From: Rikenella sp.
GTDB lineage: Bacteria; Bacteroidota; Bacteroidia; Bacteroidales; Rikenellaceae
DNA: 8,094 nt
Reading direction: 5' to 3'
Assembly (NCBI GenBank): GCA_029054535.1
Contig: JAIDFC010000136.1
Coordinates: forward strand, 1-8,094
The notes under the pieces were generated by a model that was not told where the DNA came from, did not search any database, and saw only the letters and a program-made list of their open reading frames with translations. Shown here in pieces: positions 5,172 through 8,094 of this stretch (the stretch's first letter is position 1; every line of letters starts with the position of its first letter). Made by a program: the position numbers and the translations under genes.

Positions 5172-8069
5172 TTTTTTCGCCCTCCCGCGGCGCACACCTT
5201 TCCCCCGGGGAGTCGTCGTCGACGGCGTGCGCTGTACGTCGGCCAACATCGGCCGCAGGAACCGTCCCGTCGCACTCTCTTCGCAAGCGGCCACCTCTTC
5301 GGGCGTCCCTTCGGCGAGCAGTCGCCCGCCCGCTTCGCCCCCCTCCGGACCGATGTCGATCAGGTGGTCGGCCACCTTGATGACGTCTAAGTTGTGTTCG
5401 ATCACGATCACCGTGTTTCCCTTGTCCACTAACTTATTCAGGACGCCCAGCAGCACCCGGATATCCTCGAAATGCAGCCCGGTGGTCGGCTCGTCCAAAA
5501 TATAGAGCGTATTCCCCGTATCGCGCCGCGACAGTTCGGCCGAGAGCTTGATCCGCTGACTCTCGCCGCCGCTCAAGGTCGTGCAAGGCTGCCCCAGTCG
5601 CAAGTACCCCAGCCCTACGTCCTGAATCGCCTTGAGTTTCTGGTGGATCGTCGGCACCGGTTCGAAAAACTCGACCGCCTGGTTGACCGTCATGTTCAAC
5701 ACCTCGTCGATATTCTTCCCCTTGTACTTCACCTGCAGCGTCTCGCGGTTGTACCGATGCCCGTTGCACTCCTTGCACGTTACATAAACGTCCGGCAGGA
5801 AGTTCATCTCGATGGTCTGTACCCCCGCTCCGCGACACGCCTCGCACCGCCCCCCTTTGACGTTGAACGAGAAACGTCCCGCCTTGTACCCCCTGATCTG
5901 CGCATCGGGAGTCGCCTCGAACAGCTTCCGGATGTCGCCGAAAACGTTGGAGTAGGTGGCCGGATTGCTCCGCGGACTCCGCCCGATGGGCGACTGATCG
6001 ACGATCACCAGTTTGTCGATATGCTCCAACCCATCGATCCGATCGTAGGGCAGCGGCTGGTCGAACGACCGATAGAGCTCTCTTGCGATCGCCGGCCGCA
6101 GGGTCTGGTTGATCAACGTCGACTTCCCGCTGCCGCTCACTCCGGTAACGACGATAAATTTCCCGAGCGGAAACCGCACCGTCAGGTTCTTCAGATTATT
6201 CCCCCGCGCGCCGTGAATCGTCAGGTATTTGCCGGAACCCTCCCGCAAAGCGCTCGGAATCTCGATCGCACGCCGCCCGGTCAGGTAGTCGGTTGTAAAG
6301 GTCGGCACTTTCAAAACCTCTTCGAGCGTTCCCACGGCGGAAATTTCGCCTCCCTTTCTCCCCGCCGCCGGACCGACGTCCACGATCCAGTCGGCCGACT
6401 CGATCATCTCCTGGTCGTGTTCCACCACGATCACGCTGTTCCCCGCATCGCGCAGTTGACGCAACGAGTTAATCAACTTGATATTATCCCGCTGGTGAAG
6501 TCCGATACTCGGTTCGTCGAGGATGTAAAGCACGTTGACCAACTTCGACCCGATCTGCGTCGCCAGCCGAATCCGCTGACTCTCGCCGCCGCTCAGGGTC
6601 CGCGACGAGCGGGACAACGACAGATACCCCAGCCCCACGTCGATCAGAAACCGCAACCGTTCCCGAATCTCCTTGAGTATATCCCGCGCAATGGCCTGTT
6701 GCTTCTTCGTCAGCCGGGTTTCGATCCCGTCGAACCACGCCGAAAGTTCGGCAATACTCATCGCCGAAAGCTCCGCGATATTTTTTCCGTCGATCCGGAA
6801 ATAGAGCGAATCCTCCCGCAGCCGCGTTCCGCCGCAAACCGAGCAAGGCCGTCGCTCCACATACTGCTCCTTCCACTTCGCCCCCCGGTCGCCCTCCTCG
6901 GCCTCCGCTTCGAGGTAGGCGATCACCCCCTCCCACGTCGTCATGCAGCTGTTCCGCGCCCCCGACAAGGCCGTTACCCGCAGCGGCGTGGCATCGCCGT
7001 ACAGCAAGGCGTTCATCGCCGCCTCGTCCAGCTCGTCGAGCGGCGTGTCGAACGTAAAGTCATATCGCGTCGCCAGCGAACCCATCTTGTTGAAGATCGA
7101 ATTGGCTTTCGGCTTTCCGAGCGGCTGAATCCCGCCTCGGTTGATCGATTTGCTCCCGTCCGGAATGATCCGCGTGATGTCGAACACCGTCTCCTCGCCC
7201 AGCCCGTTGCAGTGCGGACAAGCTCCCTGCGGCGAGTTGAACGAAAAGGTGTGCGGCGCCGGCTCGTTGTACGAGATCCCGGTGGTCGGACACATCAAAT
7301 TCCGGCTATAAAATCGGGCCTCGCCGGTCTCATAGTCTGCCACCATCATCGTCCCTTTGCCCTGTCGCATCGCCTCTTCGAGGCTCTTCTTGATCCGCGC
7401 CTCCGCTTCGGCTTCCGCCGCCATCCGGTCGATCACCAGTTCGATATGGTGAATCTTGTACCGGTCGAGCTGCATTCCGCTGTGCAGCTCCACGATCTCC
7501 CCATCCACTCTGGCATAAAGGTATCCTTTCTTGATCATCGACGCGAAAAGCTCCCGATAATGCCCCTTCCGCCCTTTGACCAACGGCGCGAGCAGGGCGA
7601 TCCGCTTGCCGCCGAACCGTTCGATGATGAGTTCCGTGATCTGTTGGTCGCTGTAATGCACCATCTCTTCGCCCGTCGCTTTGGAGTAGGCAACGGAAGC
7701 CCTTGCGAACAAGAGCCGCATGAAGTCGTTGATTTCGGTAACGGTCCCCACCGTCGATCGCGGATTGCGCCCCGTGGTCTTCTGCTCGATCGCGATCACG
7801 GGGCTGAGTCCCGTGATCTTGTCGACGTCTGGCCGTTCGAGCGTCCCGAAGAACTGCCGCGCATAGGCGCTCAAGGTTTCGAGATACCGTCGTTGCCCCT
7901 CGGCATAGATGGTGTCGAATGCGAGCGACGATTTCCCGGAACCCGACAAACCGGTGATCACGGTGAGCTTATCCCTCGGAATGACAACGTCCACATTTTT
8001 CAGGTTGTGCACCCGAGCTCCTTCGACGATAATCCGGTCGTTTTTATTTTCCATTTTCTCTGAATCCAT
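5145..8069 (-). CDS. uvrA: UvrABC excinuclease subunit A (UvrA)
   Basis: UvrA is the dimeric ABC-type ATPase that finds bulky DNA lesions and loads UvrB in nucleotide excision repair. Numbering is for the 974-residue reading. The first ATPase half has Walker A GLSGSGKS (40-47, K46), signature LSGGE (492-496) and Walker B LYILDEP (514-520). The second half has Walker A GVSGSGKST (643-651, K649), signature LSGGE (832-836) and LYILDEP (855-861). The essential C-terminal zinc finger is intact (C742, C745, C765, C768), as is PCSVC (C409, C412). The N-terminal finger has C260, C284 and C287, but Thr263 where E. coli has its second Cys. A basic tail of 32 residues (943-974) follows the usual end, FLRPML. 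I keep the longer start at 8069, but the ATG at 8052-8054 (M6) is probably the real one: it is preceded by AGAGAAA, fits the family N-terminus better and excludes a TCA codon that is otherwise almost unused. The paralogue UvrA2 is less likely, because the length and domain layout match canonical UvrA. Confidence 0.98.
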   Translation of the reverse strand: MDSEKMENKNDRIIVEGARVHNLKNVDVVIPRDKLTVITGLSGSGKSSLAFDTIYAEGQRRYLETLSAYARQFFGTLERPDVDKITGLSPVIAIEQKTTGRNPRSTVGTVTEINDFMRLLFARASVAYSKATGEEMVHYSDQQITELIIERFGGKRIALLAPLVKGRKGHYRELFASMIKKGYLYARVDGEIVELHSGMQLDRYKIHHIELVIDRMAAEAEAEARIKKSLEEAMRQGKGTMMVADYETGEARFYSRNLMCPTTGISYNEPAPHTFSFNSPQGACPHCNGLGEETVFDITRIIPDGSKSINRGGIQPLGKPKANSIFNKMGSLATRYDFTFDTPLDELDEAAMNALLYGDATPLRVTALSGARNSCMTTWEGVIAYLEAEAEEGDRGAKWKEQYVERRPCSVCGGTRLREDSLYFRIDGKNIAELSAMSIAELSAWFDGIETRLTKKQQAIARDILKEIRERLRFLIDVGLGYLSLSRSSRTLSGGESQRIRLATQIGSKLVNVLYILDEPSIGLHQRDNIKLINSLRQLRDAGNSVIVVEHDQEMIESADWIVDVGPAAGRKGGEISAVGTLEEVLKVPTFTTDYLTGRRAIEIPSALREGSGKYLTIHGARGNNLKNLTVRFPLGKFIVVTGVSGSGKSTLINQTLRPAIARELYRSFDQPLPYDRIDGLEHIDKLVIVDQSPIGRSPRSNPATYSNVFGDIRKLFEATPDAQIRGYKAGRFSFNVKGGRCEACRGAGVQTIEMNFLPDVYVTCKECNGHRYNRETLQVKYKGKNIDEVLNMTVNQAVEFFEPVPTIHQKLKAIQDVGLGYLRLGQPCTTLSGGESQRIKLSAELSRRDTGNTLYILDEPTTGLHFEDIRVLLGVLNKLVDKGNTVIVIEHNLDVIKVADHLIDIGPEGGEAGGRLLAEGTPEEVAACEESATGRFLRPMLADVQRTPSTTTPRGKGVRRGRAKKFENGEKSS

Positions 8070-8094
8070 CGGTCTGAATCTTCACCTCGTAGTT
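8044..8094 (-). CDS. Possible last 16 codons of an upstream gene overlapping the start of uvrA
   Basis: Reading the minus strand from the window edge, one frame gives NYEVKIQTDGFRENGK and then TAA at 8044-8046. The frame would overlap the first codons of uvrA by 26 nt (start at 8069) or 11 nt (start at 8054). Its alternating polar and hydrophobic residues would suit a C-terminal beta strand. Short overlaps of this kind are common between co-transcribed genes, and no space is left here for a uvrA promoter. Sixteen codons are too few to identify a family, and an open frame this short can occur by chance. Confidence 0.35.
   Translation of the reverse strand, partial: NYEVKIQTDGFRENGK

Noticed and set aside
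5472..8063. An 863-codon open frame on the plus strand opposite uvrA
   Set aside because: Same cause: it is in register with uvrA and ends at the TCA codon 3 of the long uvrA reading. It has no recognisable motif.
1..8094. CRISPR array, insertion sequence, tRNA, rRNA, phage or defence genes
   Set aside because: None seen: no array of short spaced repeats, no transposase-like or integrase-like protein, and no uncovered space above 110 bp that could hold them.

Overview
The window is a stretch of ordinary chromosome from a GC-rich member of the Bacteroidota, most likely order Bacteroidales. An Alistipes/Rikenellaceae-type genome is my guess from the GC-rich third codon positions together with Bacteroidales-type proteins, but a genus cannot be proven here. 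Supporting signs are protein sequences of Bacteroidota type, start codons without Shine-Dalgarno motifs, and a promoter that matches the Bacteroidota consensus (TTTG, then TAnnTTTG).

All genes read on the minus strand, so transcription runs from right to left. In that order they are: the possible last codons of an unidentified upstream gene (8044-8094); uvrA, the damage-recognition ATPase of nucleotide excision repair (5145-8069); a 110-bp gap; a 658-residue DUF349 repeat protein of unknown function (3058-5034); pyrG, CTP synthase (1423-3042); and the first 465 codons of yidC, the inner-membrane insertase, which runs off the left edge (1-1397). The gaps between the last three genes are 15 and 25 bp, so DUF349-pyrG-yidC looks like one operon.

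The most informative non-coding stretch is the uvrA-DUF349 junction. A textbook Bacteroidota promoter lies over the last codons and stop codon of uvrA. It would start a leader of about 100 nt that opens almost at once with a large hairpin (17-bp arms, one mismatch, 26-nt loop). This suggests that DUF349-pyrG-yidC is transcribed on its own as well as, or instead of, by read-through from uvrA, and that the leader hairpin affects mRNA stability or elongation.

The genes cover unrelated housekeeping tasks: DNA repair, CTP supply and membrane protein insertion. I see no mobile element, CRISPR array, tRNA, rRNA, phage gene or defence system. The long open frames on the plus strand are in-register shadows of the minus-strand genes. 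The best candidates for something undescribed are the DUF349 protein and the hairpin leader that would control it.
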